Assembly: GCF_030814215.1 (NCBI RefSeq)
Contig: NZ_JAUSUT010000001.1
Coordinates: 372,001-436,000 of the forward strand
Direction: 5' to 3'
Source of the DNA: Amycolatopsis thermophila
GTDB taxonomy: Bacteria; Actinomycetota; Actinomycetes; Mycobacteriales; Pseudonocardiaceae
Length of the DNA stretch: 64,000 nucleotides
The notes below the pieces were generated by a model that had not been told where the DNA came from, ran no database searches, and saw nothing but the letters and a program-made list of their open reading frames with translations. A program made the translations under genes and the position numbers. Below are positions 52,301 through 62,800 of this stretch, in pieces. The stretch's first letter is position 1, and each line of letters opens with the position of its first letter.

Positions 52301-54406
52301 GTGGACCTTCACCTCTTGCGCGAACGAGCCGAGACGCTGCTCCGGGCACTGGCCGGAGACGGCGCTACCCTGCGCGACGACCAGTGGACCGCCATCGAAG
52401 CCCTGGTCGCGCACCGCAGGCGTGCCCTCGTCGTGCAGCGCACCGGGTGGGGCAAATCGGCGGTCTACTTCCTGGCCACCGCCCTGCTGCGCGAGCGCGG
52501 GGGCGGTCCGACGGTCATCATCTCGCCGCTGCTGGCGTTGATGCGCAACCAGATCGCGGCGGCCGGGCGCGCCGGCATCCACGCGGCCACGATGAACTCG
52601 GCGAACCCGCAGGAGTGGGACGACGTGCAGGCGCGCATCGCCTCCGGGGAGATCGACGTGCTGCTGGTGAGCCCGGAACGGCTCAACAACCCGGACTTCC
52701 GCGACACGGTGCTGCCCAAGCTGACTGCCACGGCCGGCCTGCTGGTCGTCGACGAGGCGCACTGCATCTCGGACTGGGGCCACGACTTCCGGCCCGACTA
52801 CCGGCGGCTGCGCACGCTCCTGGCCGGGCTGCCCGACGGCGTGCCGGTCCTGGCCACCACCGCGACCGCGAACGACCGGGTGGTCACCGACGTCGCGGAT
52901 CAGCTGGGGCTCGGCCAGGGCGGTGACACGCTCGTGCTGCGCGGCCCGCTCGACCGCGAAAGCCTGCACCTGTCGGTCGCGAAGCTGCCCACGGCACAGG
53001 CGCGGCTGGCGTGGCTGGCCGACCGCCTCGGTGAGCTGCCCGGGTCCGGAATCATCTACACGCTGACCGTCGCGGCAGCCCACGACATCGCGGAAATGCT
53101 GCGGGAGCGCGGTTTTCCGGTGACGGCCTACACGGGCAAGACCGAACCGGCCGAGCGCGAGGCGGCCGAGGACGACCTCCTGGCCAACCGCGTCAAGGCT
53201 CTGGTGGCGACCTCGGCGCTGGGCATGGGCTTCGACAAACCCGACCTCGGGTTCGTCGTGCACGTCGGGGCGCCGTCCTCGCCGATCGCCTACTACCAGC
53301 AGGTGGGCCGTGCCGGGCGTGGCGTGCGCCGGGCCGAGGTGATCCTCCTGCCGGGCGAAGAGGACGCCGAGATCTGGCGCTACTTCGGATCATTGGCCTT
53401 CCCCGACGAACAGCGGGTGAACCAGGTGCTCAACGCGCTCGCCTACGCCGACCGGCCGCTGTCGACGGCGGCGCTGGAGCCGATGGTCGAGCTGTCCCGG
53501 TCGCGCCTCGAGATGGTGCTCAAGGTGCTCGACGTGGATGGCGCGGTGCGGCGGGTCAAGGGCGGCTGGGAGTCGACCGGGCAGGACTGGGCCTACGACC
53601 GCGAACGGTACGAGCGGGTGGCCCAGGCGCGGCGGGCCGAGCAGCAGGCGATGCTGGAGTACCAGGCGACCACGTCGTGCCGGATGGAGTTCCTGCGCCG
53701 GCAGCTCGACGACCCGTACGCCGAGCCGTGCGGCCGGTGCGACAACTGCACGGGCGAGCACCGGGACGTCACGGTGTCGGCCGAGGCCGTCGAGAAGACC
53801 GACGAACGGCTTCGACGGCCAGGCGTTGAGGTGAGCCCGCGACGCCAGTGGCCCACCGGCATGGGGACGCTCGACGTGCCCCTGTCCGGGCGCATCGTGA
53901 AGGGCGAACTCGCCGAGCCGGGTCGCACGCTCGGCCGACTCACGGACGTCGGGTGGGGCGGCCGGCTGCGCGAGCTGGTCGGCGAGCGAGCGGCGGACGG
54001 CGAAGTGCCCGAACCGGTCTTCCAGGCGTGCGTCCAGGTTCTGGCGGCGTGGGAATGGTCGCAACGACCGGTGGCGGTGGTGGCTCTGCCCTCGGCTACC
54101 CGGCCCCGGCTGGTGCACGACCTCGCCACCCGCCTGGCGCAGATCGGCAGGCTGCGCTTCCTCGGCGCGCTGGAAAGCCGGGGTGGACGTCCGCGGCGAG
54201 CGAACAGCGCGCAGCGGGTGGCGGATCTCTGGCACTCGCTTGCCGTGCCTGGAGAACTGGCCGCGGAGTTGTCCGGTGTGGAGGGACCGGTGTTGCTTGT
54301 GGACGATCTCGTGGACACCGGCTGGACACTGACGCTGGCCGCCCGGCTCCTCCGGCAGAGCGGGGCGCCGGCGGTGCTGCCATTCGCCCTGGCGAGCACG
54401 AGCTGA
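52301..54406 (+). CDS. RecQ-family helicase with C-terminal phosphoribosyltransferase-like domain
   Basis: A 701-residue superfamily 2 helicase. Walker A is QRTGWGKSAVYF, DEAH box VDEAHCISDWGHDFRPDYRRL, motif VI YYQQVGRAGRG. A RecQ zinc site (CRMEFLRRQLDDPYAEPCGRCDNC) follows near 465-488. The last ~150 residues end with GPVLLVDDLVDTGWTLTLAARLLR, the PRPP-binding loop of phosphoribosyltransferases such as ComF. The fusion suggests a DNA-repair helicase that senses or uses nucleotide metabolism. The GTG at 52301 is chosen because upstream residues are unlike the family; the long upstream frame leaves this open. Confidence 0.88.
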   Translation: MDLHLLRERAETLLRALAGDGATLRDDQWTAIEALVAHRRRALVVQRTGWGKSAVYFLATALLRERGGGPTVIISPLLALMRNQIAAAGRAGIHAATMNSANPQEWDDVQARIASGEIDVLLVSPERLNNPDFRDTVLPKLTATAGLLVVDEAHCISDWGHDFRPDYRRLRTLLAGLPDGVPVLATTATANDRVVTDVADQLGLGQGGDTLVLRGPLDRESLHLSVAKLPTAQARLAWLADRLGELPGSGIIYTLTVAAAHDIAEMLRERGFPVTAYTGKTEPAEREAAEDDLLANRVKALVATSALGMGFDKPDLGFVVHVGAPSSPIAYYQQVGRAGRGVRRAEVILLPGEEDAEIWRYFGSLAFPDEQRVNQVLNALAYADRPLSTAALEPMVELSRSRLEMVLKVLDVDGAVRRVKGGWESTGQDWAYDRERYERVAQARRAEQQAMLEYQATTSCRMEFLRRQLDDPYAEPCGRCDNCTGEHRDVTVSAEAVEKTDERLRRPGVEVSPRRQWPTGMGTLDVPLSGRIVKGELAEPGRTLGRLTDVGWGGRLRELVGERAADGEVPEPVFQACVQVLAAWEWSQRPVAVVALPSATRPRLVHDLATRLAQIGRLRFLGALESRGGRPRRANSAQRVADLWHSLAVPGELAAELSGVEGPVLLVDDLVDTGWTLTLAARLLRQSGAPAVLPFALASTS

Positions 54407-54478
54407 GGCGGGTGATGGGATGACCGATTGAGCGCCGCTGCGCGGAATCGGTGCGGAGGGCGGGGCAGACGGCGCCGC

Positions 54479-54679
54479 CCAAGGCCGGGCGGCGTGGCCC
54501 AAGGCCGGGCGGGCGGCCGAAGCCGAGGCGGCGCAGCCTAAGACCACGCGGCGCGGCCCAAGCCCAGCGGGCGGCCGAAACCGGGGCAACGTGGCCGAAG
54601 CCCGGCCGGGGGGCCGAAGCCGGGGCGGCGCAGCCGAAGCCCGGGCGGGGCTGCGTGGCCGAAGCCCGGGCGGGCGGCC
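54479..54679. repeat. Imperfect ~20-bp tandem repeat, about ten units
   Basis: Units of 18-25 bases with consensus like CGAAGCCCGGGCGGCGTGGC follow one another between the helicase gene and the MHS transporter. No unique spacers separate them, so this is not a CRISPR. Either strand gives Pro/Gly/Arg-rich peptides with no homology. The rest of 54407-55155 has no gene; an upstream region for the transporter is expected near 55080-55140, where base composition drops (GAAAGTAATCTTTCGG). Confidence 0.7.
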
Positions 54680-55155
54680 GACGGAGGGAAGCTCGTGTGC
54701 GGTGGAGGGCGGCGTGGCTCTCGGCGGGTGGCGTCCTCGTGCGGCGGCGCAGCCACAGCCGAGGCCGCGGTTCCCCGTGGGTGCTGGCGCAACAGCACGG
54801 CTGCACGGCCGCGACGGAAGGACCGTGACTCCCGGCGAGTGCGGGACGTGGGGTGGTGCGGCTGGCGGCGCGGGGCGCCGGCGCGGCCGAGGGAGGCATG
54901 GCGTCAATGCGGCTGGTCGCCACAACGCACACGCACTCGCTGCGCTGGTGCCGACCGCAGCGCGGGCGGCACCGGCGCAGCCGAAGGGCGTGGCGGGTGC
55001 CGTGCGGGGCGCCGGGCGCCGCGACAGGCGGCCGGCGCGGTACGGGAGCGCTACCCAAAGTCGCAGGTCAGCTACTCCCGGACGAAAGTAATCTTTCGGT
55101 CCTGAGCGACGTGTGGCATTGTCCCACTCGATCGGGTGAACGTGGAGGTTATGCC

Positions 55156-56445
55156 ATGGTCGAATCGAAGGTGAGCTCCCAGGTCCGGCACCGCCTGCCC
55201 GTGCGGAAGCTGTTCGCGGCCAGCGTGGGCAACGCGCTCGAGTGGTTCGACTGGACGATCTACGCGACGTTCAGCATCTACTTCGCCACGGCGTTCTTCC
55301 CCTCCGGGAACGACGTGCTCGCCCAGATCAACACCTTCGCCACCTACGCGCTCGCCTTCTTCTTCCGGCCCCTCGGTGGTCTCCTCCTCGGCCGGTTCGC
55401 CGACGTGCGCGGCCGCAAACCGGCCATGATCCTCACCATCAGCCTCATGGCCGGCGGCTCCGTGGTCATCGCGATCCTGCCGACGTTCCACCAGGTCGGA
55501 TGGCTCGCCCCGATCCTGCTGCTCCTCGCCCGCGTGGCGCAGGGCCTCTCGCTCGGGGGCGAGGTCTCCAACGCCTCCGCCTACCTCGGCGAGATCGCCC
55601 CACCGAAATGGCGCGGCCGCTACTCGTCGTTCTTCTACATCTCGACCGGCTCCGCGGTGCTGCTCGCCTCCGTGCTCGGGTTCGTCCTCGCCCGCACCAT
55701 GGACAAGGCCACCATGAGCTCCTACGGCTGGCGCATCCCGTTCCTCCTCGGCGGCATCCTCGGCCTCATCGGCCTGTGGCTGCGCCGCAGCCTCTCCGAG
55801 ACCGAACAGTTCGAACAGAACAAGACGCGCGCCCGGAAAGTCCGCCGCCCGCTGCTGACCACCCTGCGCGAACACCCCAAGGCAGTCGGACAGCTCGTCG
55901 GCATCACCATGCTGTCCACGTTGTGCTACTACACGTTCTTCAGCGCCCTCACGCCGTTCGCGGTCAAGACCCGCCACGCCGACGACGTCGACGTCTTCCT
56001 CGCGCTCTCCGTCGGAACCGCACTGTTCGTCGCCCTGCAGTACCCCTACGGCGCGCTCGCCGACCGCATCGGGCGCAAACCCCAGCTCTTCGGCTGGTCC
56101 GCGGCCACCGCGATCCTCATCGTGCCACTGTCCACACTGGTCAAGCCCGGACTGGGCAACCTGCTCGTCGTCTTCTGCGTCGGCCTCGGGCTCTACGCGG
56201 CCCTGTCCAGCCTCGCCCCCGCGATCATGAGCGAACTCTTCCCCACCGAACTCCGCGGCCTCGGCATCGGCGCCTGGTACAACCTCACCGTCGCCATCTT
56301 CGGCGGCACCGCACCGCTGGTCATCAGCGCGCTGTCGGCGGCGGGCGCGTCGATCCTGTTCTTCTGGTACGTCGCCGCCGGCGCGGTCATCGCCTTCCTC
56401 GTGCTGCTCACCCTGCCCGAAACCAAAGGCAGCGAGCTGCGCTAA
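55156..56445 (+). CDS. MFS transporter, metabolite:H+ symporter (MHS) family
   Basis: A 429-residue, 12-helix transporter. [55 protein letters not shown] and [38 protein letters not shown] are typical of MHS members (KgtP, ShiA, ProP-like), which import a carboxylate or osmolyte with protons. The ATG at 55156 follows GTGGAGGTT; an ATG five bases earlier is in another frame. Confidence 0.9.
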   Translation: MVESKVSSQVRHRLPVRKLFAASVGNALEWFDWTIYATFSIYFATAFFPSGNDVLAQINTFATYALAFFFRPLGGLLLGRFADVRGRKPAMILTISLMAGGSVVIAILPTFHQVGWLAPILLLLARVAQGLSLGGEVSNASAYLGEIAPPKWRGRYSSFFYISTGSAVLLASVLGFVLARTMDKATMSSYGWRIPFLLGGILGLIGLWLRRSLSETEQFEQNKTRARKVRRPLLTTLREHPKAVGQLVGITMLSTLCYYTFFSALTPFAVKTRHADDVDVFLALSVGTALFVALQYPYGALADRIGRKPQLFGWSAATAILIVPLSTLVKPGLGNLLVVFCVGLGLYAALSSLAPAIMSELFPTELRGLGIGAWYNLTVAIFGGTAPLVISALSAAGASILFFWYVAAGAVIAFLVLLTLPETKGSELR

Positions 56446-57551
56446 CGCCGGAACGGCACCAGATCGTCAGCGTGCACGACCTCGCGGCGCTGCTCCTCCG
56501 GCAGCTCGTGGCTCGACCGGCCGATCAACTCCGGCAACTCCCCGGCGTCGAACGCCACCACGCCGCGCGCCACCACCCGCTGCGCCGGGTCCACGAGCTC
56601 GACGACGTCGCCCGCCTCGAAATCACCGTCCACACCGGTGATCCCCGCGGCGAGCAGCGACCGCCGACGGCGCACGACCGCGGCCACCGCGCCGTCGTCG
56701 AGATGCAGACGACCCCGCGTCCCGGCCGCGTAACCGAGCCAGAACCGGCGCGCGGACAACCGGGACTCGGCCGGGCGGAACGCCGTGCCCACCTCGGCCG
56801 TGGACAACGCACGCGCGGCCTCCGACGCCGCGGCCAGCAACACCGGGATACCCGCCGAAGCCGCGGTGCGCGCCGCCGCGAGCTTGGACACCATGCCACC
56901 CGTGCCCAGGCCCGAACTGGACATGCCGACGGCGATGCCCTCCAGATCCGCCGGGCCGGTCACCTCGGCGATCTTGCTCGTCGCCCCCGAACGCGGGTCC
57001 CCGTCGTACAGGCCGTCCACATCGGACAGCAACACGAGCGCGTCCGCGCCGATCAGGTGCGCCACCAGCGCCGCGAGCCGGTCGTTGTCGCCGAACTTGA
57101 TCTCCTCGGTGGCGACCGTGTCGTTCTCGTTCACCACCGGCACCGCGCCCAGCGCGAGCAGCCGGGAGAACGTGCGCTGCGCGTTGCGGTAGTGCGCGCG
57201 CCGCACCACGTCGTCGGAGGTCAACAGCACCTGACCGACCGTCAGCGAGTACCGCCCGAACGACTCCGCGTAGGCGTGCGCCAACTGCAGCTGGCCGACA
57301 CTGGCCGCGGCCTGCTGCGTCGCCAGGTCGCGCGGCCGTTTGCCCAGGGCGAGCGGCGCCAGCCCGGCGCCGATCGCGCCCGACGACACCAGCACGATCT
57401 GGCTGCCCGCCGCGATGCGCGTCGCGATCGCGTCGACCAGCGCGTTCAGGCGCGTCACGTCGAGCCCGTCACCGGTGGTCGTCAGTGCCGACGAACCGAC
57501 CTTCACCACCAGCCGTTCGGCCGCCGCGACGGCTTTCCGGGCGACGCTCAT
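56442..57551 (-). CDS. proB: Glutamate 5-kinase
   Basis: A 369-residue amino-acid kinase starting proline synthesis. [12 protein letters not shown] binds ATP phosphate, [10 protein letters not shown] and [24 protein letters not shown] form the glutamate site, [12 protein letters not shown] follows, and a PUA domain occupies about residues 270-360. The ATG overlaps the obg stop (ATGA), the usual obg-proB arrangement. Confidence 0.96.
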   Translation of the reverse strand: MSVARKAVAAAERLVVKVGSSALTTTGDGLDVTRLNALVDAIATRIAAGSQIVLVSSGAIGAGLAPLALGKRPRDLATQQAAASVGQLQLAHAYAESFGRYSLTVGQVLLTSDDVVRRAHYRNAQRTFSRLLALGAVPVVNENDTVATEEIKFGDNDRLAALVAHLIGADALVLLSDVDGLYDGDPRSGATSKIAEVTGPADLEGIAVGMSSSGLGTGGMVSKLAAARTAASAGIPVLLAAASEAARALSTAEVGTAFRPAESRLSARRFWLGYAAGTRGRLHLDDGAVAAVVRRRRSLLAAGITGVDGDFEAGDVVELVDPAQRVVARGVVAFDAGELPELIGRSSHELPEEQRREVVHADDLVPFRR

Positions 57552-58999
57552 CGCGCTTCCGCGTCCTCGGGCTCGTCGGGCCCGTCCCGGCGGATGCGGC
57601 GGGCCTCCTTGCGCTCGGCCGCCGACACCCGGTTGGTCTGCTCCAGCCGGGCATCGGTGCCCCGGCCGGTCATGTGCGCCGCCACGCCCGGCGTCGACGG
57701 CTCCCACTCGAACGTGATGTCGCCGATGGTCACCGGGCAGCCCGGCTCGGCGCCGCGCTTGGCCAGCGCGTCCTCGACGCCCAGCCGGTTGAGCCGGTCG
57801 GCGAGGTACCCCACGGCCTCGTCGTTGCCGAAGTCGGTCTGCCGGATCCACCGCTCGGGGCGGGCGCCGCGCACGATGAAGCCGCCCGGCTCCTCGGGGT
57901 CCTCCTCGATGGTGAACCCGGAGTCGTCGACCGCCACCGGGCGCAGCACGATCCGCGTCGGCTCGGCCACCGGCTGTGCGGCCCGGTACTTCTCGACCTC
58001 TCTGGCCAGCGCGAACGTCAGCTCCCGCAGGCCCTGGCGCGTCACGGTGGACACCTCGAACACCGGCAGTCCGCGTGCCTCGAACTCGGGCCGCACCATC
58101 TCCGCCAGCTCGGCGGCGTCCGGGACGTCGATCTTGTTGAGCACCACCACGCGCGGCCGCTCGTCCAGCTCCTCGCCCAGCGCGGGCGTGTAGCGGGCCA
58201 GCTCGGCCTCCAGGGCGTCCACATCGGACACCGGGTCGCGACCCGGTTCGAAGGTGGCGCAGTCGACGACGTGCACCAGCACCGCGCACCGCTCGATGTG
58301 GCGCAGGAAGTCGAGCCCGAGGCCCTTGCCCTCGCTCGCACCGGGGATGAGGCCGGGCACGTCGGCCATCGTGAAGACGGTGTCGCCCGCGTTGACCACG
58401 CCGAGGTTCGGCACCAGCGTCGTGAACGGGTAGTCGGCGATCTTCGGCTTGGCCGCGGACAGCACCGAGATCAGCGACGACTTGCCCGCGGACGGGAAGC
58501 CGAGCAGGCCCGCGTCGGCGACCGAGCGCAGCTCCAGCACCAGGCTGCGCTGCTCACCGGGCTCGCCGAGCAGGGCGAAACCGGGCGCCTTGCGGGCCTT
58601 GGACGCCAGGGCCGCGTTGCCGAGGCCGCCCCGGCCGCCCTGCGCGGCGACGAACGTGGTGCCCGGGCCGACCAGGTCCGCCAGGACCTCGCCGTCCTCG
58701 GTCATCACGACCGTGCCGTCGGGCACCTTCAGTTCCAGGGTCTCGCCGGCCGCGCCGGCGCGATTGCTTCCCTGCCCCTGGCGGCCGTTGGTGGCCTTGG
58801 CGTGCGGGTGGAAGTGGAAGTCGAGCAGCGTGTGCACGTTCGGGTCGACGACGAGCCGGACGTCGCCGCCGTTGCCGCCGTTGCCCCCGTCGGGGCCGCC
58901 GAGCGGCTTGAACTTCTCGCGGTGGATCGAGGCACAGCCGTGCCCGCCGTCGCCCGCGGCGACGTGGATCACCGCGCGGTCAACGAACCGGGACGCCAT
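57548..58999 (-). CDS. obg: Obg GTPase
   Basis: A 483-residue ribosome-associated GTPase: Gly-rich Obg fold ([36 protein letters not shown]), G domain with [39 protein letters not shown] and NKIDVP, then the OCT domain (about 340-430). It takes part in 50S assembly and stress control. It is co-linear with rpmA and rplU upstream. Confidence 0.97.
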   Translation of the reverse strand: MASRFVDRAVIHVAAGDGGHGCASIHREKFKPLGGPDGGNGGNGGDVRLVVDPNVHTLLDFHFHPHAKATNGRQGQGSNRAGAAGETLELKVPDGTVVMTEDGEVLADLVGPGTTFVAAQGGRGGLGNAALASKARKAPGFALLGEPGEQRSLVLELRSVADAGLLGFPSAGKSSLISVLSAAKPKIADYPFTTLVPNLGVVNAGDTVFTMADVPGLIPGASEGKGLGLDFLRHIERCAVLVHVVDCATFEPGRDPVSDVDALEAELARYTPALGEELDERPRVVVLNKIDVPDAAELAEMVRPEFEARGLPVFEVSTVTRQGLRELTFALAREVEKYRAAQPVAEPTRIVLRPVAVDDSGFTIEEDPEEPGGFIVRGARPERWIRQTDFGNDEAVGYLADRLNRLGVEDALAKRGAEPGCPVTIGDITFEWEPSTPGVAAHMTGRGTDARLEQTNRVSAAERKEARRIRRDGPDEPEDAEAR

Positions 59000-59050
59000 C
59001 GTGAAGCCTCTTCTCGTTGGTTCGGAGGGATACAGCCACTTTCAGCAACA

Positions 59051-59085
59051 AGGGGCGGGACCGGATGTGTTCCGGGCCCGCCCCT
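59051..59085 (-). terminator. Hairpin between rpmA and obg
   Basis: AGGGGCGGG / CCCGCCCCT form a 9-bp stem, with further pairing in the loop (CCGGA/TCCGG), followed on the minus strand by TTGTTGC. It could attenuate transcription from the ribosomal protein genes into obg-proB. Confidence 0.7.
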
Positions 59086-59117
59086 CGCTGAAGGTGCTGG
59101 GTTGTCTCGCCGGACCC

Positions 59118-59375
59118 TCAGGCCTCGACCGGGACGATGTTGACCGTCTTGCGACCGCGCTTCGAGCCGAACTCCACGGTGCCCGCGGACAGGGCGAACA
59201 GCGTGTCATCGCCGCCGCGGCCCACGTTCAGGCCGGGGTGGAACTTGGTGCCGCGCTGGCGGACCAGGATCTCACCGGCGTTGACGTTCTGACCGCCGAA
59301 GCGCTTCACGCCGAGGTACTGGGGGTTGGAGTCGCGCCCGTTGCGGGAGCTGGACGCACCCTTCTTGTGTGCCAT
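59118..59375 (-). CDS. rpmA: 50S ribosomal protein L27
   Basis: An 85-residue full-length L27 ([48 protein letters not shown]). Its N-terminal tail reaches the peptidyl transferase centre. It lies 15 bases after rplU with AAGGAGCC upstream of the start. Confidence 0.98.
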   Translation of the reverse strand: MAHKKGASSSRNGRDSNPQYLGVKRFGGQNVNAGEILVRQRGTKFHPGLNVGRGGDDTLFALSAGTVEFGSKRGRKTVNIVPVEA

Positions 59376-59390
59376 GGCTCCTGGGGCTCC

Positions 59391-59705
59391 TTACTTCGTG
59401 ATTCCGGTGACCTCGACGCGGGTCAGCTTCTGACGGTGACCCTGCCGCTTGTGGTACCCGGTCTTGTTCTTGAACTTGTGGATGCGGATCTTGGGACCCT
59501 TGGTCTGCTCGACGACCTTGCCGGTGACCGAGATCTTCGCGAGTGCTTCGGCATCCGCCGTGACATCGCTGCCGTCGACGTACAGCACGGCGGGGAAAGA
59601 GTGCTCGGTGCCCGGCTTGCCCTCGAGCTTCTCGACCTCGACGACGTCGCCGACGGCCACCTTGTACTGCTTGCCGCCGGTCTTGACGATCGCGTACGCC
59701 GACAC
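59391..59705 (-). CDS. rplU: 50S ribosomal protein L21
   Basis: A 104-residue L21 ([25 protein letters not shown] ... [26 protein letters not shown]). The GTG at 59705 is chosen because CAGGAGAC lies just upstream and the family starts here; an earlier in-frame start at 59783 would add a leader unlike L21. Confidence 0.97.
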   Translation of the reverse strand: MSAYAIVKTGGKQYKVAVGDVVEVEKLEGKPGTEHSFPAVLYVDGSDVTADAEALAKISVTGKVVEQTKGPKIRIHKFKNKTGYHKRQGHRQKLTRVEVTGITK

Positions 59706-59821
59706 GGAAGTCTCCTGCTTACTCGACAATGGGTGAGGGCTTGCGCCACGTCCCGCTCTACCGCGGTCCGATGATCGCGCCATAGCCCATCCGGGGATGG
59801 GCCGTCTTACAGGTTACGTGA

Positions 59822-59849
59822 CGCCCCGGTGCCGGGTGACACCGGGGCG
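59822..59849 (-). terminator. Terminator after rne
   Basis: A 10-bp perfect stem (CGCCCCGGTG / CACCGGGGCG) with an 8-base loop, 9 bases beyond the rne stop on the minus strand and before the rplU leader. Confidence 0.8.
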
Positions 59850-59857
59850 CACAAACA

Positions 59858-62800
59858 TCAGCTCTGGTCCGTCGCGTGGACCGGAGGGCCTGCCGGACGG
59901 GAGGCCGCGCGGCGCGGGCGCCGGCGGGTCGTCCGGGTGGCCGGGGTGGGCACGTCGACCTCCGGGGAGGTCTCGGCGCCCTCAACAGGCTGCTCCGCGG
60001 GCTGAGCGGTCTGCTCCGCGGGCTGAGCGGTCTGCTCAGTGGGCTGAGCAGCCTGCTCAGCGGGCTTGGCAGCCTGCTCAGCGGGCTTGGCAGCCTGCTC
60101 AGCGGGCTTGGCAGCCTGCTCGGTCGCACTGGTGGCCGGGGCGGCCACCTCCGCCGAGGTGGCGGGCTCGGGAGGCGCGGCGGGCCTGCGGGCGACGCGG
60201 CGGGCCCGGGACGGCTTCGCCCCGGACTTCTCCGGCGCCGGCTGCTCGCCGGTGCCGGTCTGCGCCGCGGACTCGGCCTGCGCGGTGTTGTCCGCCGGAA
60301 CGGCATCCTGCGAGCGCGCAGCGGTGTCGGGCCGGGCCGACGAGGTGCCCCCGGCGGGAGCCGCCGCGGCGGCCGGAGACCCGGCAGCAGGCTCAGCGGC
60401 CGCGGCCCGGCCCGACGGGGTACCTCCCGCGGGCTGACCGGCGGCCTCCGGCTGCGTCGACGAGGTACGGCCCTCGCGCTGAGCAGCGGGAACGGCGGCA
60501 GCGGCCGTCGACCGGTCCGCGGCGGCAGTGCCCTCGGACCGGGCGGCCGGAGCCGCGGCCTCAGCCTTGGTTTCGGCCGGCGAAGCGGCTTCCGGGGCGG
60601 CGCCGTCCAGAGCGCCGCTGTCGGCCTCGGCCTCGTGTTTCTCGTCACCCTCGGTCTTCGTCGAGGCGATCTTCGCGGCCTTGGCCATCGCCTCGACCGC
60701 CGAGATCGTGCTCTCCCGCTGCACCGGGGACGGCTCGGGGCTCTTCGGCGTCTCCGCCGGCTGCTCCTCCGCCTTCGCGCGGCCACGGGACCGGCGCGAA
60801 CCGCCGCCACCACCGCCGTGCTGGTGACCGTTGCCGCCGCCGTTGCCGGACTTCACCGGCTCGGTCGAGACGATCACGCCGCGGCCCTTGCAGTGCTCAC
60901 ACGTGGTGGAGAACGCCTCGAGCAGCCCCGTGCCGATCTTCTTGCGGGTCATCTGCACCAGGCCCAGCGACGTGACCTCCGCCACCTGGTGCCGGGTGCG
61001 GTCGCGGCCCAGGCACTCGGTGAGCCGCTTGAGCACCAGCTCGCGGTTGGACTCCAGCACCATGTCGATGAAGTCGATGACGATGATGCCGCCGATGTCG
61101 CGCAGCCGCAGCTGGCGGACGATCTCCTCGGCCGACTCGAGGTTGTTGCGGGTGACCGTCTCCTCGAGGTTGCCGCCCGACCCGGTGAACTTGCCGGTGT
61201 TGACGTCGATGACCGTCATCGCCTCGGTGCGGTCGATCACCAGGTACCCGCCCGAGGGCAGCCACACCTTGCGGTCCAGCGCCTTGGTGATCTGCTCGTC
61301 GATGCGGTGCTCGGCGAGCACGTCACCGGTGCCGACGTAGCGCTTGAGCCGCGGGGTCAGGTCCGGCGCGACGTGCTCGACGTAGGCGCGGATGGTCTCC
61401 CACGCCGTGTCGCCCTGGACCTCCAGCTTCGCGAAGTCCTCGGTGAACAGGTCGCGGATCACCTTGACCAGCAGGTCCGGCTCCTCGTAGAGCATCACCG
61501 GAGCGGACGACTTCTTCCCACCCGCGGCGGAGTCGGCCTTCTCCTTGACGACCTCCCACTGCGCCTTCAGGCGCCGGACGTCGCGCTCCAGCTCCTCCTC
61601 GCTGATGCCCTCCGAGGCGGTGCGGATGATCACGCCCGCGTCCTCGGGGACGATCCGCTTGAGGATGTCCTTGAGCCGCCGCCGCTCGTTCTCCGGCAGC
61701 TTGCGGGAGATCCCGGTCGCGCCGCCCGAGGGCATGTAGACCAGGAAGCGGCCGGGCAGGGAGATCTGGGTGGTCAGCCGGGCGCCCTTGTGCCCGACCG
61801 GGTCCTTGGTGACCTGCACCAGCACGTTGTCGCCGGTGGACAGGGCCTGCTCGATCTTGCGGGACTTGCCCTCCAGTCCGGCGGCGTCCCAGTCGACCTC
61901 ACCGGCGTACAGCACGGCGTTGCGACCGCGGCCGATGTCGACGAACGCGGCCTCCATCGAGGGCAGGACGTTCTGCACGCGACCCAGGTAGACGTTGCCG
62001 ACGATCGAACCGCTGCCCTGCGAGGTCACGAAGTGCTCGACCAGGACGCCGTCCTCGAGGACGCCGATCTGGGTGTGCTCGCCGCGCTCGGCGACGACCA
62101 TCGTGCGCTCGACCGACTCACGCCGGGCCAGGAACTCGGCCTCGGACAGGATCGGCGCGCGGCGGCGGCCCGCCTCGCGGCCGTCGCGGCGGCGCTGGCG
62201 CTTGGCCTCCAGCCGCGTCGAGCCGCGGACGCTGCGGACACCGTCCGAGCTGCTGGTGCTCTTCTCCTCGGCCTTCGTCTCGCGGACGTGGACGACGGTG
62301 TTCGGCGGGTCGTCGTTGGTGTTCTCGGCGTTGTCACCGTCGGAGCCCTTGCGGCGGCGACGGCGGCGACGGCGGCGGCTCGAACCCTCGCCCTCGTCGC
62401 TCTCGTCGGAGGGCTCCGCCTCCTCGGCGGTGTCCTCGTCCTCGGCCCTGGCGGTCTCCTCGGCCGGCTTGGCCTCGTCGGTCTCGGTGGTCTCGGTGGC
62501 GTTCTCGTCGCCGCCCTTGCCCCGGCCACGGCCGCGGCGGCCACGACGACGGCGGCGGCGGCCGGTGGCGTCCTCGCCGTCGGCGTCGTCGGCGTCCTCG
62601 TCGCGCTGGGGCTCCTCGGCCGGCTTGGCCCGGACGGGTTCCTCCGCGGCGGTGGCCTCGGGCGGCAGGAACACCGGCGACGGGGCCGCGAAGACCGGCA
62701 TGTGGACGGCGCGCTTGGGCTCCGGCGGGGCCGCCGGGTCCGCGGCCGGCTCCGGCTCCGCGGTCGGCGGGACGGCCTTGAGCTCGGGCTTCGCCGAGGG

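Noticed and set aside
54479-54679. CRISPR array
   Set aside because: Units are contiguous and degenerate, with no unique spacers and no cas genes nearby.
54853-55155. N-terminal extension of the MHS transporter
   Set aside because: About 100 low-complexity residues from the GC-rich repeat region; the ATG at 55156 has a good ribosome-binding site and matches the family start.
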